A DNA stretch of 64,000 nt from Ensifer sp. Root278 (GTDB lineage: Bacteria; Pseudomonadota; Alphaproteobacteria; Rhizobiales; Rhizobiaceae), in contig NZ_LMJJ01000023.1 of NCBI RefSeq assembly GCF_001429285.1, positions 319,041 through 383,040 of the forward strand. The letters are read 5' to 3'. Within the stretch, counting starts at the first letter, position 1; each line of letters opens with the position of its first letter. Shown in pieces: positions 28,681 to 36,734 of the stretch. A program made the position numbers and the translations under genes. The notes below the pieces were generated by a model. That model did no database searches. It was not told the DNA's origin and saw nothing but the letters and a program-made list of their open reading frames with translations.

Positions 28681-30900
28681 TTACGCCGTCAACACGTCCT
28701 CGATGTGGATCGGCAGCGAGCGAACCCGCGTCCCCGTCGCATGGAACACCGCATTGGCAATGGCAGGTGCCGTTCCGACCAGGGCAATTTCGCCGAGGCC
28801 TTTGACGCCGAGGGCGTTGACGTGCGGGTCGACCTCGTCGACGAAATGCGCGTCGAGCTCGGGGATGTCGAGGTTCACCGGCATGAGATAGTCGGCCATA
28901 TGGGCGTTGACCGGCCGGCCATCACGGCTATCCAGAACCGTGCGTTCCATCAGGGCCATGCCCATGCCGCCGATCATGCCGCCGGTGCACTGGCTGCGGG
29001 CGAGAAGCGGATTGACGACCCGACCAATGCCATAGGCGCCGACGATGCGGCGCACACGGATGGTGCCGACATCCGGATCGACAGCGACCTCGGCAAAGAC
29101 GGCACCGAAGGAATGCATCGAATAGCGCTCGGCAACCTCAGGATCGCGCTGGGCCGAACCGTCCGCCTCGATCGGCGCGCCGGCTTTGGCGACGATCTCG
29201 CGATAGCTGATGCCCGTCGTTTCGCCGCGGCGCCGCAGCCGCCCGTCGCTCCACTCGAGTTCCCCGGCCGCAACATTGTAGAGCGGCGACGCAGAATCGG
29301 CCGTGGCGAGACGCGAGACCTGCGCCTGCGCCTCGATGCAAGCCGCCTGGATGGCCGACCCGACCGAAGCCATGGTCCAGGAACCGCCATGCGATGGGGT
29401 CTGCGGGTAGCTTGACCGGCCGAGCCGGAAGCGGATCCGTTCCGGTGGCAGCCCAAGCGTCTCGGCGGCAACCTGGGTCATGGACGTATAGGTCCCCGGC
29501 CCCATATCGCTCGCAGCCGCCTCGACCTCGACCGTGCCGTCGGCAAGCAGCCGCACCCGGGCGTTGGCCGGCGCATGGAACGCCGGGTAGGTGGCGGTGG
29601 CCGCGCCCATGCCGATCAGCAGCCGCCCGTCACGCATCGAGCGCGGTTCGGGCGTGCGCCGGGCCCAGCCGAAACGCTCGGCACCGAGCGCGTAACATTG
29701 CATCAGCGAGCGGCTCGAGAACGGTTTGTTTTCCGCTTCGTCCTTCTCGGGCTCGTTGCGGCGCCGAAGCTCGATCGGGTCGATGCCGAGCTTGTAGGAC
29801 AGCTCGTCCATCGCGCTTTCGAGCGCGAAGATGCCGCTCGCCTCTCCCGGCCCGCGCATGTGATTGGGTGTGCCGGTGTCGAGTTCGGTCAGCCGGTACT
29901 GGGTGCGTACGTTCGGGCACGAATAGAGGTAATCCGTGACTGCGGTCAGCGCCTCCATGAACTGCTCGTAACGGCTGGTCTCGCCGGTGCCTTCGTGAAC
30001 AACACCGGTGAGCTTGCCGTCGTTGGTGGCGCCCAGCGCCACGCGCTGAAGCGTGCGCGGCCGGTGGCCGGTGGTGAAGAACATCTGCTTGCGGGTGAGC
30101 ACGAGCTTCACCGGCTTGCCGACCTGACGGGCGGCGAGTGCCGCCAGCGTCACATGCGGCCATGTCCTGAGGCTCGTTCCAAAGGCACCGCCGATAAAGG
30201 GACAGATCACCTCGATGTTTTCGACCGGCATGCCGAAGACTGCAGCGATCTCCGCCTGCTCGTTGACGAGATACTGGCTCTTGCTCCACAGCGTCAGCCG
30301 GTCGCCGCTCCAGGCGGCGATGGTTGCGTGTGGCTCCATCGGATTGTGGTTTTCCCGCGCCATCTCATAGGTGGCATCGAGGGTGACAGGCGCTCCTGCC
30401 ACCGCTTTGTCGGCGTCGCCGCGCGCCCGGTCGGGAGACACGCGTCCGCGTGTATCGGGGACAATGCTCTCCGCCTTCGGATCCATCGGGTCGACGAGCG
30501 GCGGCCGCGCCTCATAGGTCACGCGGAGTGCTGTGGCGGCGCGCTCGGCATGATCGAGCGTGTCGGCAACGACGAGCGCAACCGGCTGGCCATAGAAGCG
30601 CACGGTATCGTCCTGCAACACGTGCAGCCGCTCGCCGGTCGCGGGGTCGATGCCGGCCTTGTGCGGCAGATAGGCCAGCTTCTCCGCATTGCGGTGTGTG
30701 ATGAGCGCGACGACGCCGGGCATGCGCTCGACCTCGGCAGCCTGAATTCCGGTGATGCGGCCAAGACCGACGGTGGCGCTGACGATCACCGCGTAGAGTT
30801 GACCCGGCTGGTTGAAATCGGCGGCATAGCGCGCCCGACCCGTAACCTTGGCCCGGCCGTCGACGCGGGTCATTGGATTTCCAATGGTGCTGACGGTCAT
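28681..30900 (-). CDS. Molybdenum hydroxylase large subunit (PaoC-type aldehyde oxidoreductase)
   Basis: ATG 30900 overlaps the stop of the FAD-subunit gene (ATGA) and gives 739 residues of the xanthine dehydrogenase family. Seen: GNPMTRVDGRAKVTGRARYAAD at the N-terminus, FIGGAFGTSLRTWPH, GPGEASGIFALESAMDELSYKLG, SHGGSWTMASVGSAI and, near the end, GVKGLGEIALVG, whose Glu (near 704) is the catalytic base. The three-gene order with separate 2Fe-2S, FAD and Mo subunits and a Tat-like small subunit matches E. coli PaoABC, which oxidises aromatic aldehydes in the periplasm. No PaoD/XdhC maturation gene is in the window. Confidence 0.9.
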   Translation of the reverse strand: MTVSTIGNPMTRVDGRAKVTGRARYAADFNQPGQLYAVIVSATVGLGRITGIQAAEVERMPGVVALITHRNAEKLAYLPHKAGIDPATGERLHVLQDDTVRFYGQPVALVVADTLDHAERAATALRVTYEARPPLVDPMDPKAESIVPDTRGRVSPDRARGDADKAVAGAPVTLDATYEMARENHNPMEPHATIAAWSGDRLTLWSKSQYLVNEQAEIAAVFGMPVENIEVICPFIGGAFGTSLRTWPHVTLAALAARQVGKPVKLVLTRKQMFFTTGHRPRTLQRVALGATNDGKLTGVVHEGTGETSRYEQFMEALTAVTDYLYSCPNVRTQYRLTELDTGTPNHMRGPGEASGIFALESAMDELSYKLGIDPIELRRRNEPEKDEAENKPFSSRSLMQCYALGAERFGWARRTPEPRSMRDGRLLIGMGAATATYPAFHAPANARVRLLADGTVEVEAAASDMGPGTYTSMTQVAAETLGLPPERIRFRLGRSSYPQTPSHGGSWTMASVGSAIQAACIEAQAQVSRLATADSASPLYNVAAGELEWSDGRLRRRGETTGISYREIVAKAGAPIEADGSAQRDPEVAERYSMHSFGAVFAEVAVDPDVGTIRVRRIVGAYGIGRVVNPLLARSQCTGGMIGGMGMALMERTVLDSRDGRPVNAHMADYLMPVNLDIPELDAHFVDEVDPHVNALGVKGLGEIALVGTAPAIANAVFHATGTRVRSLPIHIEDVLTA

Positions 30901-31874
30901 GCGACTTCTCCTGCCATTTCGAGTGCCCGGACGATCGTCCGCGGCAAGAGTTCGACCTTGAAGTGATTGTGCTGCAACGGCCGCGCGCCCTGTGTTGCCA
31001 GATGCGCCGCTGCCTCGAATGCCGGCCTTTCCAAACGCTTGCCGACGAGGGCCGCTTCGCAATCGCGCAGGCGCCAGGGTCTCGTCCCGACGCCGCCGAC
31101 GGCAAGGCGAGCCTCGCGGATCACGCCGCCTTCGACCGAAAGTGCAGCGGCAGCCGAAACGAGGGCAAATTCATAGGAGGCGCGGTCACGAACCTTGAGA
31201 TAGCGCGCACGGCGACTGTACGGCCCTCCGGGCACACGCAGTTCGACGATCAGCTCACCGGGCAGCAACGTGTGCTCGAGATGCGGCGTATCTCCGGGTA
31301 GCCGGAAGAGTTCTTCGATCGGAAAGCTGCGTTCGCCCTCAGGCCCCCGCACCCGCATCGTCGCATCGAGCGCCACCAGTGCGACGGCGACGTCGGAGGG
31401 ATGCGTCGCAACGCAGTGCTCGCTGGTGCCGAGGATCGCGTGACCGGCGTTCAATCCGTCGATGGCGGCGCAGCCGGAGCCGGGCGTGCGCTTGTTACAG
31501 CCGGCGTCCAGCATGCGGAAATAGGGACAGCGCACCCGTTGCAGCATGTTGCCGCCCATCGACGCCATGTTGCGCAGTTGCGGCGAGGCGCCCTCAATCA
31601 AGCTTTCGGCGATCAATGGCTGCAGCCGTTGGACGTTGCGATCGGCCGCGACTTCGGACATGCGAGCCAGCGCGCCGATGACGAGGTCGTCGCCCTCAAC
31701 GCGGATACCGCCAAGCGGTAGCGCGTTGATGTCGACGAGCCGTTCCGGGCGCTCGACCTCTTCGCGCATCAGGTCGACGAGCGTGGTGCCGCCGGCAATG
31801 TAGCGCGCGCCGCCGGCGGCCGCCGCAATCGCCGCTTCGGCACTCTCAGGTTTTTCCATCGTGAAAGGAAGCAT
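30897..31874 (-). CDS. FAD-binding subunit of PaoABC-type oxidoreductase
   Basis: The 325-residue CO dehydrogenase medium-chain-like protein binds FAD through GGARYIAGGTTLVDLM and NMASMGGNML. The segment CPYFRMLDAGCNKRTPGSGCAA is a cysteine-rich insertion like the one that binds an extra 4Fe-4S cluster in E. coli PaoB. It passes electrons between the 2Fe-2S subunit and FAD. ATG 31874 lies two bases after the stop of the 2Fe-2S gene. Confidence 0.9.
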   Translation of the reverse strand: MLPFTMEKPESAEAAIAAAAGGARYIAGGTTLVDLMREEVERPERLVDINALPLGGIRVEGDDLVIGALARMSEVAADRNVQRLQPLIAESLIEGASPQLRNMASMGGNMLQRVRCPYFRMLDAGCNKRTPGSGCAAIDGLNAGHAILGTSEHCVATHPSDVAVALVALDATMRVRGPEGERSFPIEELFRLPGDTPHLEHTLLPGELIVELRVPGGPYSRRARYLKVRDRASYEFALVSAAAALSVEGGVIREARLAVGGVGTRPWRLRDCEAALVGKRLERPAFEAAAHLATQGARPLQHNHFKVELLPRTIVRALEMAGEVA

Positions 31875-31876
31875 GG

Positions 31877-32485
31877 TCAGTCCCTCCCCGCCGCGTCGGC
31901 AACAGCCGCGACGATGCCGGGATAGGCGCCGCAACGACAGATGTTGCCGCTCATCCAGAAGCGGATCTCGTCCGTCGAGCCGGCATGGCCTTCAGCGATA
32001 CAGCCGACACCCGACATGATCTGCCCCGGCGTGCAGAAGCCGCACTGTAGGCCCTCATGCGCCACGAAGGCTTCCTGGAGCGGATGCAGCACGCCATCTT
32101 TCTCGAGCCCTTCGATCGTTTCGATCCTGGCGCCGTCATGCATGCATGCCAGTGTGAGACAGGAGACGATGCGCTTGCCGTCGACAAGCACCGTGCAGGC
32201 GCCGCAGGCGCCCTGGTTGCACCCTTTCTTGGTGCCGGTGAGATCGAGCGTCTCGCGCAGGACGTCCAGGATCGATTGCCTTGGGTCGATGGTCAGAACA
32301 TGCAGTTCGCCGTTCACGGTCATGGTCAGGGTCATGGGGCTTACCTCCTTCGCCGGAGAACCTGTCGCTGCTGTCGACTGGGACGGCAGCGCCGCCAGCG
32401 CCACGGTTCCGGCACCTGCCAGAAGCGCTTCCCGGCGCGACAGCACCGGACCTTGCACATAGGATTCTGATCTATTTTCGACCAT
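31877..32485 (-). CDS. 2Fe-2S subunit of PaoABC-type oxidoreductase, Tat-exported
   Basis: From ATG 32485 the protein has 202 residues; a TTG nine codons upstream is an alternative start. A twin-arginine signal (SRREALLAGAGTVALAALP) precedes two cluster domains: plant ferredoxin-like CNQGACGACTVLVDGKRIVSC, and CGFCTPGQ with CRCGAY in the C-terminal four-helix domain. The Tat signal implies that the folded, cofactor-loaded complex is exported and works in the periplasm. It is first of the three subunit genes and follows an AraC regulator by about 150 bp. Confidence 0.9.
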   Translation of the reverse strand: MVENRSESYVQGPVLSRREALLAGAGTVALAALPSQSTAATGSPAKEVSPMTLTMTVNGELHVLTIDPRQSILDVLRETLDLTGTKKGCNQGACGACTVLVDGKRIVSCLTLACMHDGARIETIEGLEKDGVLHPLQEAFVAHEGLQCGFCTPGQIMSGVGCIAEGHAGSTDEIRFWMSGNICRCGAYPGIVAAVADAAGRD

Positions 32486-32632
32486 GTCGGAAACACTCTC
32501 CTGCCTCACCAAACCGTGCAGAAGATAGGCGTCGAACGACGGCGTTACTGTTGCGATCTTTCGATCCTGCTTGAAAGTTGCGGCGGTCGAGGACGCCGGC
32601 GCACGGGAGCGCCGGCCCGGCCGCAGCCGAGG

Positions 32633-33523
32633 TCAAAGCCGACGGCGAAACTCGCTCGGGGTGAGGCCCGTCACCTTGCGAAAGCTCGACGCGAAAGCCG
32701 ATTGCGTTTCATAGCCGACGACAAGAGCTATATCGGTGATGCGCAGCGTCCGGTCCGCAAGCAGCGCCTTGGCGTGGGCGATGCGCTGCCGTGTCAGCCA
32801 GACATAGGGCGTGTGCCCGGTCGCCACACGAAAAGCGGTACAGAAATGAAAACGACTGAGATTCACGAGATCCGCCAGTTCCTGAAGCCGAATATCCTTG
32901 GTGAGATTGTCACGCATGTAGGTGGTGACACGCTTGATCTGCCAGGCTGAAAGGCCACCCCGTGGTCCGGGGGCGAGGGGCACGGATATTGCGGCGTGCC
33001 CGCGCAGAAGCTGGAGACAGACAAGATCGAGAAGCTGCTCGATGAACAGGTGCGATACCGCGTCACCGGTACTGATCTCGTCGTTGATCAAGGACATGAT
33101 CGTAAACAGTTTGGGATCGCTGAAATTCACGCGGTCGAGAAGCTCGGGCTCACGACCATTCCCAACCTGATCCGCGCAGGCAAGCAGGCGCTGGTGCCCC
33201 AGAAAGATATTCGACACTTCGACGGCACCATCCGCGCGCCAAAGTCCTTCGTGCCCTCTGGGCGCAAAAGTGATGGTGCCGGCATGCGCCGGGGCGGTGA
33301 TCGTCTGACGACCAACCTTCAACGAAGCAGTCCCGTCGCCTGCATACTTCGCCGCGAGAATATGATCCTTCAGTGGTGGCAGGTGGTACTCGAAGGGCTC
33401 GTTGCGCCAACGGCCGACCAGGCGCGTATCGCCGGAGAACACGTCTGGAATGACCGGCGGGGAAAACCCCCGCTGCAAGCGACGGATATGAGCCTCCGTA
33501 TCCGCAAGTCCCATTCCGCCCAT
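32633..33523 (-). CDS. AraC-family transcriptional regulator
   Basis: About 296 residues from ATG 33523 (an ATG three codons later is also possible; a longer frame reaches back to 33637). The C-terminal HTH pair is clear: IRLQELADLVNLSRFHFCTAFRVATGHTPYVWLTRQRIAHAKALL and ITDIALVVGYETQSAFASSFRKVTGLTPSEFRRRL. The N-terminal region resembles the ligand domain of regulators acting on small aromatic or redox signals, but no specific family is evident. Its position just upstream of, and co-directional with, the PaoABC-type genes suggests it controls them. Confidence 0.85.
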   Translation of the reverse strand: MGGMGLADTEAHIRRLQRGFSPPVIPDVFSGDTRLVGRWRNEPFEYHLPPLKDHILAAKYAGDGTASLKVGRQTITAPAHAGTITFAPRGHEGLWRADGAVEVSNIFLGHQRLLACADQVGNGREPELLDRVNFSDPKLFTIMSLINDEISTGDAVSHLFIEQLLDLVCLQLLRGHAAISVPLAPGPRGGLSAWQIKRVTTYMRDNLTKDIRLQELADLVNLSRFHFCTAFRVATGHTPYVWLTRQRIAHAKALLADRTLRITDIALVVGYETQSAFASSFRKVTGLTPSEFRRRL

Positions 33524-33637
33524 TCGATCTTGTCTCTCGTGGATAGCCAGAAACGCGGTATCTCCCGGAGAACTAACATCTTTCCCCGCGGGCGAAAATA
33601 TCGCGCGCGGGTCAAGTTTTCGACCCGCGGGCTGCAA

Positions 33638-34153
33638 TCACGCCCAGGCTTGCCGGCGGTATTCGGCTACCCTTGGGAAAACGCCACCAAGGTCGGCATG
33701 CATGGCGCGCGCGATCACGCGGAAATCATGTTCGCTGATGGCGAAATGACCGAAACGAAGTTTCTGATCCCAGTTTCGATTGCCCTCGGCAAATTCCAGG
33801 CTGTCGAGCCACGGACGGACGGGAGCCTCCATACTATCGGCCCAATCGATATCGCCGCGATGCGGCGCGACTCCACCCATTGCAAAGAAGTGGGGCGGAC
33901 GCTCCTTGACCACACCAATGGCCGTAAAACAAGCGAGCCCCGCTCTGCCGCTGAAGGCGGCGTTGGGTGAATAACCGATAAAACCGTCGCCCGCCTTCAT
34001 GCGCGTCAACGGCTGCACGTTGCCGTGGCCGAATCGCGAGAAGCCGCCTTCCTGCGCATGCTGCATGTCATCGCCGGAAACCGCGCCGATCCAGAAGTTG
34101 CGCTCGCCCTGCCGGCTTCCTGCACCCACTTGAAACACATCCTGCGCCAACAT
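33638..34153 (-). CDS. EVE-domain protein (UPF0310)
   Basis: This 171-residue protein has the EVE pattern: NFWIGAVSGDDMQHAQEGGFSRFGHGNVQPLTRMKAGDGFIGYSPNAAF spread over residues 19-67, then ACFTAIGVVKE and KLRFGHFAISEHDF. EVE domains belong to the PUA superfamily and bind modified bases; many are readers of modified DNA or RNA. It lies just before the AraC gene on the same strand. A stand-alone EVE protein may have a housekeeping rather than a defence role. Confidence 0.8.
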   Translation of the reverse strand: MLAQDVFQVGAGSRQGERNFWIGAVSGDDMQHAQEGGFSRFGHGNVQPLTRMKAGDGFIGYSPNAAFSGRAGLACFTAIGVVKERPPHFFAMGGVAPHRGDIDWADSMEAPVRPWLDSLEFAEGNRNWDQKLRFGHFAISEHDFRVIARAMHADLGGVFPRVAEYRRQAWA

Positions 34154-34295
34154 CGGTCATCCCTCGATCTCTGATCATGGGAGCACTTTACGCGCGACCC
34201 CTGCCAGATTCTGTCAGCATTGAATTCGAGGAATTGGTGCCGGGGCAACCTGGATTTCGGCGGAGCAGTTGCCCCGCGTGCAACCGTTCGCCACA

Positions 34296-34328
34296 AAGCA
34301 AAAGCGCCCGCAGGAGATGCAGGCGCTT
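34296..34328 (-). terminator. Terminator after the DUF1127 gene
   Basis: On the minus strand AAGCGCC (34322-34328) pairs with GGCGCTT (34302-34308) around a partly paired loop, followed by a T-rich TTGCTTTG. It lies about 28 bp past the DUF1127 stop, the usual place for an intrinsic terminator. Confidence 0.65.
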
Positions 34329-34356
34329 GGCAAATTTTCAGTCTGTGTAGATCGCC

Positions 34357-34503
34357 TTAGCGGGCGAAGGCCGTGCGTGCGACGCGGTCGATGTCGGCGC
34401 GTTCGATGCCGAGGTCACGGAGTTCCCGGTTCGACATGCGGCCCAGCTCGGTGACCGTCTGACGATACTTGCGCCAGTTGTTGATGGAGCGTGCGATGTT
34501 CAT
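34357..34503 (-). CDS. Small DUF1127 protein, 48 residues
   Basis: ATG 34503 follows GGGGGATCAA. The 48 residues start MNIARSINNWRKYRQTV and continue with ELGRMSNRELRDLGIERADIDRVARTAF, the compact DUF1127 helix with the near-invariant RELRDLGI core. Such arginine-rich proteins are abundant in alphaproteobacteria; some members influence phosphate, RNA and carbon metabolism. It has its own terminator and appears monocistronic. Confidence 0.9.
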   Translation of the reverse strand: MNIARSINNWRKYRQTVTELGRMSNRELRDLGIERADIDRVARTAFAR

Positions 34504-34816
34504 TTGATCCCCCTTTCAATGGGCTTTCGAAGCCTGGCAGCCAGTCCGTGGCGCCTCGTTTCGCTTCGATGAACACCTTATAACTCAGGCCCTTGGTAAG
34601 TTGCAGCGCTCAAAAGTCAGCGCTCCCATGTGGGAAATGCATGGGTCGTTTTGCGTGCCGCAAGGTCAAGCGCAAAGCCCGCGCGTTGTGATCTTCCCTT
34701 GTTCGCGCCCTACCGGACAGAAGGCAAAAGCAACAGCTGCGTGCATTCGAAATGTCAGCCTCGCACAATCGTTGCCACGGAAGCTGTTGATCCCGACGGC
34801 AGAGACAAGTATTTCT
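34504..34816. other. Intergenic region between DUF1127 and GntR genes
   Basis: These 313 bases separate two divergent genes and should hold the promoter of the DUF1127 gene. I see no convincing open frame, no strong hairpin and no clear sigma-70 or EcfG promoter match. Confidence 0.5.
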
Positions 34817-34828
34817 TTTGTCGACAAA
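34817..34828. promoter_or_regulatory. Operator-like palindrome before the GntR gene
   Basis: TTTGTCGACAAA is a perfect 12-bp palindrome 10 bp before the GntR start codon, overlapping the leader. The same core recurs at 35567-35576, and the preceding bases (GTATTTC) also resemble that second site. This suggests autoregulation. Confidence 0.7.
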
Positions 34829-34838
34829 GGAATCCGAG

Positions 34839-35549
34839 ATGACCGATATCGACACCGACAACAGCCCCATCCCCGAACGCAAGCGCGGTTCCGGCGTGAA
34901 GATGGTCTATGACCTCCTGCGCGACGAGATCCTCGACCTGGTGCTGCCGCCGGGCAGCCCGATCGACGAAGTGCAGCTTGCCGAGCGACTGAAGATGTCG
35001 CGCACGCCGATCCGCGAGGCGCTGGTCCGACTTGCCGGCGAAGGGTTGATCGACACGCTGCCCAACCGCTCGACGATGGTAGCGAACATCGACTTCCTCA
35101 ACTTGAACCCGTTCTTCGACGCCCTGGTGCTGATGTACCGCGTCACCACGCGGCTTGCGGCGCAGAACCACCGCCCGGAAGACCTGCCGATCATTCGCGG
35201 CTTCCACGAGGACTATGCCGCGGCCGTCCAGGCGCGCGACGCGCTGACGATGATCGCCACCAATGCCGCTTTCCATGCGGCGATCGCCGAGGCCGGCCGC
35301 AATCCCTATTTCACCAGCCTGTTCCGCCGGCTGCTCGACGAGGGGCGGCGCATCCTGCGCCTCTACTACCAGTCCTACGAGGAGCAGTTCCCGCAGCGCT
35401 TCGTCGACGAGCACGCGGCGATCATCGCTGCAATTGCGGCGCGCGACATCGAGACGGCGGACCGTCTCGGCAAGGCGCATGCCGAGCAGATCGTCGAGCA
35501 GGTACAGAAGCTCTTTGCCCGCAATAATAAGCTTGATATCGCCCTTTAG
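34839..35549 (+). CDS. hypR: GntR-family (FCD) regulator of hydroxyproline catabolism
   Basis: ATG 34839 follows AAGGA and gives 236 residues; a TTG seven codons upstream would lie inside the operator. The winged helix (VYDLLRDEILDLVLPPGSPIDEVQLAERLKMSRTPIREALVRLAGEGLIDTLPNRSTMVA, residues 23-82) is followed by an all-helical FCD sensor domain (DALVLMYRVTTRLAA, NAAFHAAIAEAGRNPYF, FVDEHAAIIAAIAARD, HAEQIVEQV), which usually binds a metal-carboxylate ligand. In S. meliloti the equivalent HypR represses hyp genes until hydroxyproline is present; the four palindromes around this cluster fit that. Confidence 0.82.
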   Translation: MTDIDTDNSPIPERKRGSGVKMVYDLLRDEILDLVLPPGSPIDEVQLAERLKMSRTPIREALVRLAGEGLIDTLPNRSTMVANIDFLNLNPFFDALVLMYRVTTRLAAQNHRPEDLPIIRGFHEDYAAAVQARDALTMIATNAAFHAAIAEAGRNPYFTSLFRRLLDEGRRILRLYYQSYEEQFPQRFVDEHAAIIAAIAARDIETADRLGKAHAEQIVEQVQKLFARNNKLDIAL

Positions 35550-35554
35550 AGATC

Positions 35555-35588
35555 TTTGTATTTTTCTTGTCGACAAATAAAATACAAA
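35555..35588. promoter_or_regulatory. 34-bp operator-like palindrome before the DapA-family gene
   Basis: The arms 35555-35571 and 35572-35588 match at 15 of 17 positions. The inner core is TTGTCGACAA and the outer arms are TTTGTAT and ATACAAA. It lies between the GntR stop and the next gene, about 75 bp before its start, and is the most complete of the four sites. Confidence 0.75.
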
Positions 35589-35662
35589 CGGCTATTGTCT
35601 AGATCAAAGGCAAGGGCGCGCGTGCGCCGTTGCCCCGAAGACAAAGCCGAGAGGAGTTTCAG

Positions 35663-36625
35663 ATGAAGGCTCAGATTTTCACCGGCGTCATCCCGGCGCT
35701 GATGACCCCCTGCAAGGAAGACCGCACCCCCGATTTCGACGCGCTGGTGCGCAAGGGCCAGGAGCTGATCGCTCAGGGCATGTCCGCCGTCGTCTATTGC
35801 GGCTCGATGGGTGACTGGCCGCTCTTGACCGATGCGCAGCGCATGGAAGGCGTCGAGCGCCTGGTCAAGGCCGGCATCCCGGTTATCGTCGGCACCGGCG
35901 CCGTCAACACCGCGTCGGCCGTCGCCCATGCGGCGCACGCCGAGAAGGTTGGCGCCCAGGGCCTGATGGTCATCCCGCGCGTGCTGTCGCGTGGTTCGGT
36001 CGTCGCCGCCCAGAAGAACCACTTCAAGGCCATTCTTTCGGCCGCCCCGAGCCTGCCGGCCGTTATCTACAACAGCCCCTATTACGGCTTTGCCACCCGC
36101 GCCGACCTGTTCTTCGCGTTGCGCGCCGAACATCCGAACCTCGTCGGCTTCAAGGAATTCGGCGGCGCTGCCGACATGCGTTATGCGGCCGAAAACATCA
36201 CCAGCCGTGACGATGGCGTTTCGCTGATGATCGGCGTCGACACGGCCGTGTTCCACGGTTTCGTCAACTGCGGCGCCACCGGCGCCATCACCGGCATCGG
36301 CTGCGTGCTGCCGAAGGAAGTCATCCACATGTGCAACCTGTCGCGTGCCGCCGCCGAAGGCGACGTCGACGCCCGCCAGCGCGCACTGGAACTGGAACAG
36401 GCGCTCGCCGTGCTCTCGTCCTTCGACGAAGGCCCGGACCTCGTTCTCTACTTCAAGCACATGATGGTGCTGAAGGGCGACAACGAATACACGCTGCACT
36501 TCAACGAAAGCGACGTGCTTTCGGACAGCCAGCGCGGCTACGTCGAAGCCCAGTTCAAGCTGTTCAACAGCTGGTACGCCGAATGGAGCAAGCTCCCGGG
36601 CGCTGTCCAGAAGTGCAAGGCCTGA
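35663..36625 (+). CDS. hypD: Pyrroline-4-hydroxy-2-carboxylate deaminase (DapA/DHDPS family)
   Basis: ATG 35663 follows GAGGAG and gives 320 residues. The DapA barrel is clear: FTGVIPALMTPCKEDRTPDF, VIPRVLSRGSV, VIYNSPYYG (Tyr136) and VGFKEFGG with the Schiff-base Lys164. The usual GTTGE of lysine biosynthesis is replaced by YCGSMGDWPLLT, as in deaminases of this family. In the hyp pathway the enzyme turns pyrroline-4-hydroxy-2-carboxylate into 2-oxoglutarate semialdehyde and ammonia. The context (regulator, dehydrogenase and epimerase) supports this rather than dihydrodipicolinate synthase. Confidence 0.87.
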   Translation: MKAQIFTGVIPALMTPCKEDRTPDFDALVRKGQELIAQGMSAVVYCGSMGDWPLLTDAQRMEGVERLVKAGIPVIVGTGAVNTASAVAHAAHAEKVGAQGLMVIPRVLSRGSVVAAQKNHFKAILSAAPSLPAVIYNSPYYGFATRADLFFALRAEHPNLVGFKEFGGAADMRYAAENITSRDDGVSLMIGVDTAVFHGFVNCGATGAITGIGCVLPKEVIHMCNLSRAAAEGDVDARQRALELEQALAVLSSFDEGPDLVLYFKHMMVLKGDNEYTLHFNESDVLSDSQRGYVEAQFKLFNSWYAEWSKLPGAVQKCKA

Positions 36626-36645
36626 TCGTTCGATCGGCCCGCAAT

Positions 36646-36679
36646 TGAAAAAGGCCCTCCGGTTGGAGGGCCTTTTTTT
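36646..36679. terminator. Bidirectional intrinsic terminator
   Basis: AAGGCCCTCC and GGAGGGCCTT (36651-36660, 36665-36674) form a 10-bp stem with a GGTT loop, preceded by an A-run and followed by TTTTT. It serves hypD from the left and the convergent reductase gene from the right. Confidence 0.92.
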
Positions 36680-36734
36680 CGTCTGGCGACCTCGACGGCG
36701 TGTCGAGGAGAGTACAGTTCGCGTAAGTATCGGC

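Noticed and set aside
33638-34153. EVE protein as part of an anti-phage island
   Set aside because: No restriction, nuclease or other defence gene is adjacent; neighbours are a metabolic regulator and a DUF1127 protein.
35663-36625. Dihydrodipicolinate synthase of lysine biosynthesis
   Set aside because: The GTTGE motif is replaced, and every neighbour belongs to hydroxyproline catabolism.
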